From Nesterenkonia sphaerica (GTDB lineage: Bacteria > Actinomycetota > Actinomycetes > Actinomycetales > Micrococcaceae): a stretch of 64,000 bases of DNA. Positions 16,911 through 28,035 of the stretch are shown here, piece after piece. The notes under the pieces were generated by a model. It ran no database searches. It had not been told where the DNA came from and was given only the letters and a program-made list of their open reading frames with translations. Position 1 is the stretch's first letter. Every line of letters begins with the position of its first letter. The DNA lies in contig NZ_VAWA01000009.1 in NCBI RefSeq assembly GCF_005771565.1, forward strand, positions 45,310-109,309. The letters run 5' to 3'. The position numbers were made by a program, and so were the translations under genes.

Positions 16911-19127
16911 CTAGTAGCCGTCGAACCACTCCGGGGTGTTGATCTCCGCATCAGAGATCAGGTTGTCCACCCCGACAAGCACTACGTCGTCCTCTGAGTC
17001 CTCCGGCGGAATCTGCACGACGATAAATTCGCGGGAGGTGATGCGGGTGGGGAAGGTGGTCCAATCGGTGCCGACGATCTCCACCACCAGGTCATGCTCC
17101 AGGAAGATGGTGTCACCATCGCGGATCGGGGCCATTTCCATGGTCATGTCGAAGGACCCAGCGACCACAACGGAGCCGTCGGGCAGCTCCACTGCAGAAG
17201 CATTGTCGAGGTCGACCTCGGGGTCGGCGAACTCGATGACGGTGTCGTCAGCAGCCTCGGTGAGCTCGTCGTGGTAGTCGTGGAGGGCATCGATGTAGAC
17301 GCTCTCGGCCATCTGCTCACCGAAGTCATGGTCCTGGTCGACGAACCAGCGGGAGACTCCCTGCAAGGCGGAGGCAGGGCTGCCGGAGTCATCCGTCTCC
17401 CCCGGTGAGACCACCGAGACCCCGCCCTGTTCGGCGGAGACGGCCGGGAATTCGGTTCCCGGAGCCATCATGGCGGTGTGCACCAGCTTGTAGTTCTCCC
17501 GGGCAGCGGCCTGCTCGATGATGAGCACCTGCGGGACCTCGGCGTCAGGGTGTTCCACAATCACCACAGCCTGACGAGGGAAATCGGACTCGCCGGTCAC
17601 GGCCGCGGAGAGCACTTCGGTCCCGATAGGGGTGGGCATCGAGGTATCAGCCAGCTCATTGTTCCGGTAGGCGAGCTCCCGGTAGTTCAGCGCGTCGGCA
17701 GCGACCCGGTCCTCCAGCAGGTCGGCGTCGAGCTCCTCATCTGCGGCCTCAACGGTCGACGCGATGTCTTCCATGATGCGCTCCAGCTGGGAGCTCAGCA
17801 GCACAGAGTAACCTTCAGAGGGCACCTCACCCTCCACACCGGTCTCCTCCTCGGCACCGTTGTCCTCTTCAAGCTCCTCAGGGTCGACGTCTGCCGGGTC
17901 ATCCTGCTGGACCTCGCCCTCTTCGTCCGCCTCCGCATCCTCCTCAGCGTGAGCCGGGCCAGCCAGGCCCACTGCGGAGGTCAGTGCGATCATCCCGGCC
18001 AAGCCGGCAGCAAAGGAGGTCTTGCCTCCTCCGCCGAGCCGGTCACGCAGCCCGGTGGCCCAACCAGAGAGCCGCTCGCTGTTGTTGGTCTCCGAGGCTT
18101 TCGGAGCAGAGGGGCTGGAGTCATCCGGGGAGTCGTGGTCCTCGGAGTCCGTGCCCGCCGAGCCCGAGTCGTCGGAGTCCGAGTCGTCGGAGTCGGGGTC
18201 CTCGGAGTCGTCTTCGTACTCGTCGTCGTGGTCTTCTGCCGGGGACTCCGCTGCGGGCGTATGCCCGGTGCTCTCCTGCGCCGCCCACGCGGGAACGAAC
18301 TCCTGGGTCAGGTCGTCCTCGGCGGGTCCCGGGACGGGGTCCTGGTCCACGGTGATGTCCTCGTCGGGTCCCGGGACGGGGTCCTGGTCCACGGTGATGT
18401 CCTCGTCGGGCAGGCGTGCCGGCTCCTCCTCCGGCAGGCCGGCCGGGGTCTGCGCGGCCGCGGGTGCCGCCGTGGCGGCGGAGGCTGTGGCGGTGGCTTC
18501 AGCGTTCCGCCTGCGCCGCGGAGCGCCCGCAGCCCAGTAGAACAGCCCCAGGGCCAGCAGAATGACCAGCGCGCCGCTGACCAGCAGGGCGATGCCGCCG
18601 GTCTGGGAAATGGTGAGCGTTTCGGTGGTGGTGATCGCAGCTGGAGCAGGCTCGTCGCCCTCCCGGTAGATCAGCAGCGCCCACTCCCCCTGCTCATCGG
18701 GAGTGTCCCAACGGTAGGGCATCTCACCTTCGGCGGTCTCCACGCTGACCCACAGGTCAGATTCGGTGGGGTCGGGGACGTCAGTCTCCCCGTCGATGTA
18801 CTCGGCAGTGATCCGCGCCGTCTCCTCATCGCCGTCGCCGGATTCGAAGCCGGTCACCCGGTTGTGCGCAGCGTCGTCGAGCCAGGCTTCAACGTCGTAG
18901 GTGCGGCCCAGGGCGATGAGGTACTCTCCCTCCGCCTCAATGGTGAACTCCTCGCGGCCCGCGTCGGTGTCAATGACGTCATTGGTCACGACCGTGAACG
19001 GTGCGTCCTCCGCGCCCTCGGTCTCCACGAGATACGTCTCCTCCGTCTCCGCTGTCAGCTGGTTGATGCCCAGTCCGAGCAGCGCCAGGCCGGCGACAAA
19101 AGCAATGATGGCGTAAACGAATCGCAC
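16911..19127 (-). CDS. Large acidic membrane protein of unknown function
   Basis: A 738-aa protein I cannot assign. An N-terminal membrane segment (about 4-22) is followed by an external domain of about 150 residues, a second helix (about 177-200) and RRRR. Next comes a 150-residue disordered linker rich in Pro, Asp, Glu and Ser with a tandem 14-residue repeat. A third hydrophobic segment (about 370-393) ends in the signal-peptidase-like PAHA before a run of acidic residues, leading to a 340-residue C-terminal domain. The charge fits a surface protein. The GTG at 19127 has AAGGA upstream. It is a single gene with its own promoter. Confidence 0.75.
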   Translation of the reverse strand: MRFVYAIIAFVAGLALLGLGINQLTAETEETYLVETEGAEDAPFTVVTNDVIDTDAGREEFTIEAEGEYLIALGRTYDVEAWLDDAAHNRVTGFESGDGDEETARITAEYIDGETDVPDPTESDLWVSVETAEGEMPYRWDTPDEQGEWALLIYREGDEPAPAAITTTETLTISQTGGIALLVSGALVILLALGLFYWAAGAPRRRRNAEATATASAATAAPAAAQTPAGLPEEEPARLPDEDITVDQDPVPGPDEDITVDQDPVPGPAEDDLTQEFVPAWAAQESTGHTPAAESPAEDHDDEYEDDSEDPDSDDSDSDDSGSAGTDSEDHDSPDDSSPSAPKASETNNSERLSGWATGLRDRLGGGGKTSFAAGLAGMIALTSAVGLAGPAHAEEDAEADEEGEVQQDDPADVDPEELEEDNGAEEETGVEGEVPSEGYSVLLSSQLERIMEDIASTVEAADEELDADLLEDRVAADALNYRELAYRNNELADTSMPTPIGTEVLSAAVTGESDFPRQAVVIVEHPDAEVPQVLIIEQAAARENYKLVHTAMMAPGTEFPAVSAEQGGVSVVSPGETDDSGSPASALQGVSRWFVDQDHDFGEQMAESVYIDALHDYHDELTEAADDTVIEFADPEVDLDNASAVELPDGSVVVAGSFDMTMEMAPIRDGDTIFLEHDLVVEIVGTDWTTFPTRITSREFIVVQIPPEDSEDDVVLVGVDNLISDAEINTPEWFDGY
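18324..18407. repeat. Perfect 42-bp tandem duplication in coding sequence
   Basis: Two identical 42-bp units (18324-18365 and 18366-18407) lie head to tail within the 738-aa membrane protein gene. They encode a repeated acidic/proline block, DEDITVDQDPVPGP, at about residues 241-268. The unit keeps frame, so copy number can change without breaking the protein. Confidence 0.9.
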
Positions 19128-19195
19128 GGGGGTGTTGTCCTTAGATTTGGCGGAGCGGGGCGGCGGTCACCCCAAACATTGATGTCCAACGAACT

Positions 19196-19225
19196 AGAAT
19201 ACAGAACATAACGATATGGTTACAA
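19196..19225 (-). promoter_or_regulatory. Probable promoter of the 738-aa membrane protein gene
   Basis: Read on the minus strand, TTGTAA (19225-19220) and TATTCT (19201-19196) are spaced by 18 bases, in an AT-rich patch unusual for this window. The predicted transcript start is about 60 bases before the GTG at 19127. Prediction is by hexamer similarity. Confidence 0.4.
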
Positions 19226-19270
19226 TTCGTGTGGTTCTGCCCACATCGCAGCGTCTGCGAGAATGAGCCC

Positions 19271-19579
19271 GTGGGGAAGGGAAGACGACGCCGCGGCAGC
19301 TCAAAGTGGCAGCAGGAGCCCCGTCCGCTCAACTCTGCTCACCTGGCACCGGGAGGGTTGAGCGCCGGCCGGGTGAGACGCCGCGACGGCGAGTACCACG
19401 TGCGAACCATCTCCGGCTCTGCTGCAGCGAAGGAATACCTCTGCCCCGCCTGTCAGCTGCCCATCAGCGCAGGGACCCCGCATGTGGTCGCCTGGCGGGC
19501 TGACTGGATCTTAGGCGACGAGGACGCTGCCTCCCAGCGCCGGCACTGGCACACCCACTGCTGGAGAATTTCCGGCTAG
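19271..19579 (+). CDS. Small zinc-ribbon protein, conserved next to nucS
   Basis: A 102-aa protein with a basic N-terminus (GKGRRRRGSSKW). The C-terminal half carries YLCPACQLPISAGTPHVVAW and RRHWHTHCW, giving a likely zinc site from CPAC plus HxHxxC. Similar short proteins are common beside nucS in actinobacteria, as recalled from related genomes; their function is unknown. The GTG at 19271 was chosen because the conserved part begins soon after; an upstream frame from 19229 has non-conserved residues. The gene is convergent with nucS across a long hairpin. Confidence 0.7.
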   Translation: MGKGRRRRGSSKWQQEPRPLNSAHLAPGGLSAGRVRRRDGEYHVRTISGSAAAKEYLCPACQLPISAGTPHVVAWRADWILGDEDAASQRRHWHTHCWRISG

Positions 19580-19609
19580 AGGGTGCGCACCCTCCTCTCT
19601 CCAACGTTG

Positions 19610-19672
19610 AGCGTCTCCCGATGTGGGAAACTCACGGGATTTCCGGCGGACTTTCCAACATCCAGAGACGCT
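19610..19672. terminator. Long imperfect hairpin between convergent genes
   Basis: AGCGTCTCCCGATGTGGGAAA (19610-19630) pairs with 19652-19672 at 18 of 21 positions around a 21-base loop. It lies between the stops of the zinc-ribbon gene and nucS and probably ends transcription from both sides. A separate 16-bp palindrome, GAGGGTGCGCACCCTC, lies at 19579-19594. Confidence 0.55.
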
Positions 19673-19707
19673 GTGCTGCTGTGGGAAGGCGGTCCGCGCG
19701 AGCCGAC

Positions 19708-20400
19708 TCAGAACAGCCGAGGAGCCCCGGACTCCTCCCCCTTCATGTCCTCGTAGTCCAGGACCACGCACCGGATGCCCCGGTCTTCGGCCAGCGTGCG
19801 GGCCTGCGGCTTGATCTGTTGGGCGGCGAAGACCCCCGCCACTGGAGAGAGCAGCGGGTCCCGGTTCAGCAGCTCCAGATAGCGGGTGAGCTGCTCGACG
19901 CCGTCGATGTCGCCCCGGCGCTTCAACTCCACTGCCACCACTCCGCTGGGGCCCCGGGCAAGGATGTCGACCGGACCGATCGGTGTGGCGTGCTCCCGGC
20001 GGATCAGAGTGTGGCCCTTTCCGAGTCTCTCGATCTGCTCAGCGAGCAGACGCTGCAGATCGGCCTCGACCCCGTCCTTGACCAGACCGGGATCGGTCCC
20101 CAGCTCATGGGCGGTGTCGTGGTGGATCTCGGAGATCAGAATGCAGAGCTGGTCGTCACTCTTCTCGGCAGAAACTGTCCATACTTCCCGGATGCCGGCA
20201 TCGACCTGGAGCTGGTCCGGCTCGGCGACCTTCAGCGATGCCGGCGGAGACATCCAATTCAGCGGCTTGTACGAACCACCATCGGAGTGGATGAGCACGG
20301 CACCGTCGGCCTTGACCATGATGAGCCGCTTGGCCAGCCCCAGGTGAGCGTTCAACCGCCCCGAGTAGGTGACGGAGCAGCTGGCAATGACTAATCGCAC
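19708..20400 (-). CDS. nucS: Endonuclease NucS (EndoMS), mismatch repair
   Basis: A 230-aa enzyme that cuts double-stranded DNA at mismatches and takes the place of MutS/MutL in most actinobacteria. The RecB-like nuclease site is intact: D145 in [10 protein letters not shown], then E158 and K160 in [11 protein letters not shown]. The C-terminus ends RLF, consistent with the beta-clamp binding tail of the family. The N-terminal DNA-binding domain starts [16 protein letters not shown]. It is next to the ATP synthase operon, as in relatives, but not in its transcript because a terminator intervenes. Confidence 0.94.
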   Translation of the reverse strand: MRLVIASCSVTYSGRLNAHLGLAKRLIMVKADGAVLIHSDGGSYKPLNWMSPPASLKVAEPDQLQVDAGIREVWTVSAEKSDDQLCILISEIHHDTAHELGTDPGLVKDGVEADLQRLLAEQIERLGKGHTLIRREHATPIGPVDILARGPSGVVAVELKRRGDIDGVEQLTRYLELLNRDPLLSPVAGVFAAQQIKPQARTLAEDRGIRCVVLDYEDMKGEESGAPRLF

Positions 20401-20454
20401 GGTGGTTGATTCTATCGGAGATCTGCCCCTGATAACCGGGTGGGCCTGAATATG

Positions 20455-20486
20455 CTGATGGCCCCGGCATCAGCCGGAGCCATCAG
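20455..20486 (-). terminator. Terminator of the ATP synthase operon
   Basis: CTGATGGC (20455-20462) pairs with GCCATCAG (20479-20486) and CCGGC with GCCGG, with one C/A mismatch and an ATCA loop. This 14-position stem begins 26 bases after the atpC stop on the minus strand. No clear U-run follows, which is common in high-GC actinobacteria. Confidence 0.75.
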
Positions 20487-20511
20487 CTCGTCACACCAGG
20501 GGTGCTGCGGT

Positions 20512-20775
20512 TCAGTCGGTGACGTCAGCCTCGTCGGCGACGACCGTGACTTTGTCGGCGTCCACGGAGAAGAAGCCTCCCTTGACATATGCCTTCACGG
20601 TGTCCCCCTCGACCGGCTCGATGGTGAGGTCGCCCTGAGCCAGCAGGGCCAGTACGGGCGAGTGCCCGGGCAGGATCCCGATATCGCCCTCTACGGTCCG
20701 CCCGGTGAGGGATCGCGCCTCCCCGGACCACACCGCGTGATCGGCGGCCACAACCTGTACGTCAAGCGTCGCCAT
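20512..20775 (-). CDS. atpC: F1Fo ATP synthase epsilon subunit
   Basis: An 87-aa epsilon subunit with the N-terminal beta-sandwich only (LDVQVVAADHAVWSGEA, GDIGILPGHSPVLALL, VKGGFFSVDADKVTVVAD). The helical C-terminal hairpin that inhibits ATP hydrolysis in longer homologues is missing. It forms part of the central stalk with gamma. It is the last gene of the operon, 5 bases after atpD. Confidence 0.94.
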   Translation of the reverse strand: MATLDVQVVAADHAVWSGEARSLTGRTVEGDIGILPGHSPVLALLAQGDLTIEPVEGDTVKAYVKGGFFSVDADKVTVVADEADVTD

Positions 20776-20780
20776 CAGGA

Positions 20781-23145
<2,365 letters not shown>

Positions 23146-23186
23146 GCTTGTCCTTCCTTAGTTCACGTCGAAGAGGTCGGCCACAC

Positions 23187-24815
23187 TCACCGGGAGGTGG
23201 GGATCTCTTCCTGCTCAATGTCCTCGTCCGAGAGCGCCTCAGCGGTTTCGTTGCCCACCAGAGACTCTGCGCCTTCGGAGTGGAAATTACGCTTGAACGT
23301 CTCGATCTCCGCATTGAGCGTGTTGACGGTGTCGTCTTCGAGCTTGCCTGTGGAGGCCAGTGTGGTCAGCACATCGGTCTTCCGCCGGAGGTGTTCGATC
23401 CATTCCGTCTCAAAGCGTTTGATGTCAGCCAGTTCCACATCATCGAGGTGGCCCTGAGCACCGGCCCAGATGGAGACGACCTGCTCCTCGACGGGGAACG
23501 GGGTGTACTGCGGCTGCTTCAGCAGCTCAGTCTGGCGCTCACCACGGGTCAGCTGCTGGCGGGTGGCTGGGTCCAGGTCCGAGGCGAACATGGCGAATGC
23601 CTGCATGTCCCGGTACTGGGCCAGGTCCAGCTTCAGCGTGCCGGAGACCTTCTTCATCGCCTTCACCTGAGCGGCGCCGCCGACGCGGGACACTGAGATG
23701 CCCACGTCCACGGCCGGACGCTGGTTGGCGTTGAACAAGTCTGACTGCAGAAAGATCTGACCGTCGGTGATCGAGATGACGTTGGTGGGGATGTAGGCCG
23801 AGACGTCGTTCGCCTTGGTCTCCACCATCGGCAGCCCCGTCATGGAGCCGGCACCGAGCTCGTCGGAGAGCTTCGCACAACGCTCCAGCAGGCGTGAGTG
23901 CAGGTAGAACACGTCGCCGGGGAAGGCTTCACGGCCCGGCGGGCGGCGCAGCAGGAGGGAGACCGCACGGTAGGCTTCGGCCTGCTTGGAGAGGTCATCG
24001 AAGATGATGAGCACATGCTTGCCGCCGTACATCCAGTGCTGTCCGATGGCGGAGCCGGCGAACGGTGCCAGATACTTGAAGCCTGCGGGGTCGGAGGCGG
24101 GAGAGGCGACGATGGTGGTGTACTCCAGGGCACCGCGCTCAGCCAGGGTCTGACGCACCGAGGCGATGGTGGAAGCTTTCTGACCGACGGCGACATAGAT
24201 GCAGCGCACCTGCTTGCTGACGTCGCCGGACTCCCAGTTGGCTTTCTGGTTGAGAATCGCGTCGATGGCAATAGCCGTCTTGCCGGTCTGGCGGTCACCG
24301 ATGATCAGCTGACGCTGGCCGCGTCCAATCGGAATCATCGCGTCGATGGCCTTGATGCCGGTCTGCAGCGGCTCGTGCACTGATTTACGCTGCACCACTG
24401 ACGGTGCCTGCAGTTCCAGCGCGCGGCGGGATTCTGACTCGATCTCGCCCATGTCATCAATGGGGTTGCCCAGCGGGTCCACCACTCGGCCCAGGAAGTT
24501 GTCACCGACCGGCACGGAGAGCACCTCTCCGGTCCGGGTGACCTCCTGGCCTTCTTCGATGCCGGAGAAGGCGCCGAGCACCACGACGCCGATTTCCCGG
24601 GTGTCGAGGTTCTGGGCCAGGCCCAGGGTGCCGTCTTCAAAGCGAAGAAGTTCGTTCGACATGGTCGAGGGAAGGCCCTCAACTCGTGCAATGCCGTCTG
24701 CCGCTGAGATGACGCGTCCCACCTCGGTGCGCTCGGCACCGCCCGGCTCGTAGGACGCGGCAAACTCGTTCAAGGCGTTGCGGACGTCATCGGCGTTGAT
24801 GGTCAAATCAGCCAT
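23187..24815 (-). CDS. atpA: F1Fo ATP synthase alpha subunit
   Basis: A 542-aa non-catalytic nucleotide-binding subunit. It has P-loop [31 protein letters not shown], and [19 protein letters not shown] near the end of the core. The C-terminus is longer than E. coli's by a short acidic tail ending in EQEEIPTSR. The ATG at 24815 ([12 protein letters not shown]) was chosen; an open frame to 24908 runs into atpH. Confidence 0.98.
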   Translation of the reverse strand: MADLTINADDVRNALNEFAASYEPGGAERTEVGRVISAADGIARVEGLPSTMSNELLRFEDGTLGLAQNLDTREIGVVVLGAFSGIEEGQEVTRTGEVLSVPVGDNFLGRVVDPLGNPIDDMGEIESESRRALELQAPSVVQRKSVHEPLQTGIKAIDAMIPIGRGQRQLIIGDRQTGKTAIAIDAILNQKANWESGDVSKQVRCIYVAVGQKASTIASVRQTLAERGALEYTTIVASPASDPAGFKYLAPFAGSAIGQHWMYGGKHVLIIFDDLSKQAEAYRAVSLLLRRPPGREAFPGDVFYLHSRLLERCAKLSDELGAGSMTGLPMVETKANDVSAYIPTNVISITDGQIFLQSDLFNANQRPAVDVGISVSRVGGAAQVKAMKKVSGTLKLDLAQYRDMQAFAMFASDLDPATRQQLTRGERQTELLKQPQYTPFPVEEQVVSIWAGAQGHLDDVELADIKRFETEWIEHLRRKTDVLTTLASTGKLEDDTVNTLNAEIETFKRNFHSEGAESLVGNETAEALSDEDIEQEEIPTSR

Positions 24816-24897
24816 CTGCAGTCCCTGCTCTCCTCTATCAGTGGCCGTGTCGTGCACGGCCGTTCGGGTCAATAAGTTGTCGGTCGGGCTAGCGGAG

Positions 24898-25725
24898 CTA
24901 GCGGGCAATAGTGCGGTGCAGCTCGTTCAGTCGGGAGGCCACAGTGCTGTCGACTACTTCATCGCCGACTTGGACTCGAATGCCGCCGACCACGGAGGGG
25001 TCGACCTTGACATCGAGTTTCAGTTCCCTGCCGAAGTACTTGTCCAGGCTCGTGGAGAGTCTCTCCAAGTACGCGCTGCTGAGGTCCTTCGCCACTGTCA
25101 CCTGTGCGATCCACCGGTCCTGACGAGCAGCGATCACGGCAGCGAACCGTTCAATCACCGCGGTGATCCGCAGTCCGCGCGGCGCGGTGACCGCACGGTC
25201 GATCAGCAGCCGCGCCTCCGCGGAGGCATCGGCACTGAGCCGGGCTGCCAGCTGCTGTTTGGCTGAGGCTGGTGCCTGGTCGTCGCGGAATGCGCGCTGC
25301 AGTTCGTGCGAGTCAGCGATGGCCCGACGGAAGCTCAGCAGGGTGCCTTCGAGTTCTTCCAGCCCCTGCAGGCCCCTGCTCTCGGCTCGAGCGGCCACAG
25401 CAGTCACCGCCAGGGTCTCCACTGCGTCACCCAGGTCACGTTCGCTCCCCCAGCGCTGTGCCACGGCTGCGCCCAGAACTTGCACGGTGGTCTGCTGGGC
25501 ACGCTGGCCGAACAGCGACCGGATCACCTCCACACGGGCGGCCTGTTCCCGCGCCGGGTCGGTCAGCGACCGCCGCAGTGCTGCCGAACCGTCCAGCACG
25601 TCGAGCGCAGAGAACAACTCGTCAGCCACCGTCAGATCGGCCGCGGCGATAACGGCCTCCAGCTCACTCTGCAGCGTGTGCAGGGAGGCTCTGGACCGAC
25701 TGGATTCGCTGAACTGCACTGCCAT
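24898..25725 (-). CDS. atpH: F1Fo ATP synthase delta subunit
   Basis: A 275-aa peripheral-stalk subunit, the longer actinobacterial type (about 270 aa against about 180 in E. coli). The C-terminal OSCP fold is clear: [25 protein letters not shown] and [25 protein letters not shown]. Its ATG overlaps the atpF stop by one base (TAATG). It links the b stalk to the top of F1. Confidence 0.95.
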   Translation of the reverse strand: MAVQFSESSRSRASLHTLQSELEAVIAAADLTVADELFSALDVLDGSAALRRSLTDPAREQAARVEVIRSLFGQRAQQTTVQVLGAAVAQRWGSERDLGDAVETLAVTAVAARAESRGLQGLEELEGTLLSFRRAIADSHELQRAFRDDQAPASAKQQLAARLSADASAEARLLIDRAVTAPRGLRITAVIERFAAVIAARQDRWIAQVTVAKDLSSAYLERLSTSLDKYFGRELKLDVKVDPSVVGGIRVQVGDEVVDSTVASRLNELHRTIAR

Positions 25726-26285
25726 TACCGCGGTGCCCCCTGGGTCTGCTGCTCAGCATCCAGGTTGGCGAGGAAACGGTCCACCACTCGATTGGAGCGG
25801 GCATCGTCGTCGAGCGCCTCGCCGACAATCTTGGAGGCAAGCTGGGTGGCCAGCGCGCCGACCTCGGACTTCAGCGCTGCAGCAGCGGCTGCCCGGTCAG
25901 CTTCAATCTGGGCATGCGCCTGCTCACGGATGCGGGCGCTTTCCGAAGCAGCCTTCTCCTGAGCCTCCGCGACCAGCTGGGCGCCTTCAGCCCGGGCCTC
26001 CTCGCGGATCCTCGACGCCTCAGCGCGCGAGTCCGCCAACTGCTGCTCGTACTCGGCGCGGAGAGCCTCAGCTTCAGCCTGAGCCTCTTCTGCCTGATTG
26101 AGTCCGCCTTCGATGGCCTCGACACGGTTCTGGTACGACTGCTCGAACCGCGGCGCGATTACCTTGACGACGATGATGAAAAGCACGATGAAGCCGATTC
26201 CGGCTACGGCAGCTTCCCAGGGGTTGGGGACCAGCGGGTTGGCGTCCTCATACTCCGCTGCCCGGATCAGTGTTGTGCTGACCAT
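25725..26285 (-). CDS. atpF: F1Fo ATP synthase b subunit
   Basis: A 186-aa stator subunit with one membrane helix (AAVAGIGFIVLFIIVVKVIAP) and a long charged coiled coil rich in Ala, Glu and Arg. The ATG at 26285 (MVSTTLIRAAEYEDANPLVP) matches the usual family opening; ATGs at 26297 and 26303 are alternatives adding 4-6 residues. It is not fused to delta, unlike in mycobacteria. Confidence 0.93.
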   Translation of the reverse strand: MVSTTLIRAAEYEDANPLVPNPWEAAVAGIGFIVLFIIVVKVIAPRFEQSYQNRVEAIEGGLNQAEEAQAEAEALRAEYEQQLADSRAEASRIREEARAEGAQLVAEAQEKAASESARIREQAHAQIEADRAAAAAALKSEVGALATQLASKIVGEALDDDARSNRVVDRFLANLDAEQQTQGAPR

Positions 26286-26365
26286 GTGTTCACCCATCTT
26301 CATTGGTCTGACGGTCTTCTGGTGCCGCCGTCAGAGACGGCGGCGGCGTAAGTGCTAAACCTGCG

Positions 26366-26569
26366 TCAGAGCACAAAGGCGAAGACGATGGCCAGAATGA
26401 ACACAGCCTCGGCAAGGGCGAAGCCGAGCAGCGCAATCGGCTGCAGCACACGCTGCGCCTCCGGCTGACGCGCCACACCATTGAGGTAGGCAGCGAAGAC
26501 CATGCCGATCGCGATGGCCGCGCCGAATCCAGCGAGGCCGAGGCCGATCATGTTCAGGGTGCCTTCCAT
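26366..26569 (-). CDS. atpE: F1Fo ATP synthase c subunit
   Basis: A 67-aa two-helix proteolipid. Helix 1 holds [14 protein letters not shown], the polar loop is ARQPE, and helix 2 carries the ion-binding carboxylate E54 in [11 protein letters not shown]. The residues expected around a Na+ site are absent, so protons are the likely coupling ion. The ATG at 26569 was taken because upstream in-frame codons are polar and unlike the family. Confidence 0.96.
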   Translation of the reverse strand: MEGTLNMIGLGLAGFGAAIAIGMVFAAYLNGVARQPEAQRVLQPIALLGFALAEAVFILAIVFAFVL

Positions 26570-26654
26570 GTGTTTCTCTCTTTCTGTCTCGCTTCCGGTG
26601 GCTTTCACCGGAAAAACTGTGCGGGAACTGGTTAGGTTGGGGGTTCTTACAGGG

Positions 26655-27479
26655 TCAGTGCGCGTCGGCTTCGATTGAGCCTTGGATATAGATGGCGGTC
26701 AGCAGAGCGAAGACGAATGCCTGCAGCACCATCATGATCAACTCCAGGAAGTACAGCGGGATGGAGCCGAGCAGAACAGCCACACCCAGACCGGCGTTGG
26801 CGATGCCCTCCTGTTGGGCGATCAGGAACTCCGCCCCGGAGCCGGCCAGCATCACGATGATGTGCCCGGCGAGCATCACCGCCATCAGACGCAGGCTGTG
26901 CGTCAGCGGCCGAATGATGAAGTTGGAGAGGAACTCCAGCGGAGTCAGGATCAGCAGCAGCGGCTTCGGCACTCCGGAGGGCACCGTCATCAGTTTCATG
27001 AACTTGGCGCCGTGGAGCTTGAAGCCCAGCGCGATCCAGGTGACCCAGATGATGCCGGCCATGGCGTAGGCCGGTCCGGCGTGGGAGAAGGTCGGCATCT
27101 GCAGTCCGGGGATCGCGCCGAAGAGATTGTTGAACAGCACGAAGAAGAAGACGGTGAACAGCAGCGGGATCCACGGACGGAAGTGCTTGTCACCGAGGAT
27201 GTCCCGTCCCATCGTGTTGCGCACGAAGCCGTAGGCAGACTCAGCCAGGTACTGTCCGCGGGAGGGAACCAGCGCTTGTTTGCGGATTGCGAAGGTGAAC
27301 AGCCAGGTGATCAGCACGACCGCCAGGATCACCATCAGCATGTTCTTGCCGAAGCCGGTGCCCCAGGGCGCCATCCACGGGAGGATCTCCGGAAGGTGGG
27401 TCTCACTGATAGTGGGTGGCTGGAAGCCACCCTCTTCGGCGGCACTCAGGGCAAGCGATGACAACGCTGGTCCTCTCAT
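26655..27479 (-). CDS. atpB: F1Fo ATP synthase a subunit
   Basis: A 274-aa membrane subunit forming the proton half-channels against the c-ring. The essential arginine is R197 in [14 protein letters not shown]. The N-terminal periplasmic segment is followed by five to six hydrophobic helices. It begins the core synthase genes, after the AtpI-like gene. Confidence 0.96.
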   Translation of the reverse strand: MRGPALSSLALSAAEEGGFQPPTISETHLPEILPWMAPWGTGFGKNMLMVILAVVLITWLFTFAIRKQALVPSRGQYLAESAYGFVRNTMGRDILGDKHFRPWIPLLFTVFFFVLFNNLFGAIPGLQMPTFSHAGPAYAMAGIIWVTWIALGFKLHGAKFMKLMTVPSGVPKPLLLILTPLEFLSNFIIRPLTHSLRLMAVMLAGHIIVMLAGSGAEFLIAQQEGIANAGLGVAVLLGSIPLYFLELIMMVLQAFVFALLTAIYIQGSIEADAH

Positions 27480-27636
27480 CGGTCGTCGAAAGATCGAGAC
27501 ATACTGATCTCGGGTTCGGGCGAGGGAAGTCTGCGCATGGACATCCAGCCGCGGCCCGCGCTAAGCCTACCAAAGCTCACCGCTGCGCACGGCACGTTAT
27601 CCAGCTGTGACAACACTACTACAAGCTGTAGAAAAA

Positions 27637-28035
27637 CTATGCATCGGGCTCGATGGCAAGGCGCATGCGCGCAAAGCTGAGCACCTCGACGATCTGCCAG
27701 ACCAGCAGCACCGCGATTCCTGAACCCAGCGCCCAGCCGGGATGCAGCCACTGGCCTGGCTGCACCAGGGGCATGGCCAGTGCCAGCACTACGATCTTGA
27801 TGCCGAATCCCATCATGAACAGTGGTATGGCGAGGTGCGGCCGGTGCCGCTCGGCCCAATCGATCAGGGCCAGAGAGAGGAAGGACAGCACCAGGACCAG
27901 TCCGCCTCCGGCCGCAGCCGAGGCCGCAGCCTCACCGCCGTGAATCAGCGCCGCAGCCCCGGTGGCCAGACCCCACGTGAGCAGGCCCGCCTGGGTGGTG
28001 CTCACCAGTACCGCACGCCAACCTGAGCTGCTCAT
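27637..28035 (-). CDS. atpI: AtpI-like small membrane protein
   Basis: A 132-aa protein with four hydrophobic segments (GLLTWGLATGAAALI, GLVLVLSFLSLALI, LFMMGFGIKIVVLALAMPL, ALGSGIAVLLVWQIVEVLSF). Position at the head of the atp genes and size fit the poorly conserved AtpI, which assists c-ring assembly. Sequence similarity alone is weak. The ATG at 28035 overlaps the wecA stop by 4 bases; a frame reaching 28320 is the shadow of wecA. Confidence 0.75.
   Translation of the reverse strand: MSSSGWRAVLVSTTQAGLLTWGLATGAAALIHGGEAAASAAAGGGLVLVLSFLSLALIDWAERHRPHLAIPLFMMGFGIKIVVLALAMPLVQPGQWLHPGWALGSGIAVLLVWQIVEVLSFARMRLAIEPDA

Noticed and set aside
17478..19211. 577-codon open frame on the plus strand
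   Set aside because: It is the antisense of the 738-aa membrane protein, with low-complexity composition produced by the repetitive acidic codons opposite.
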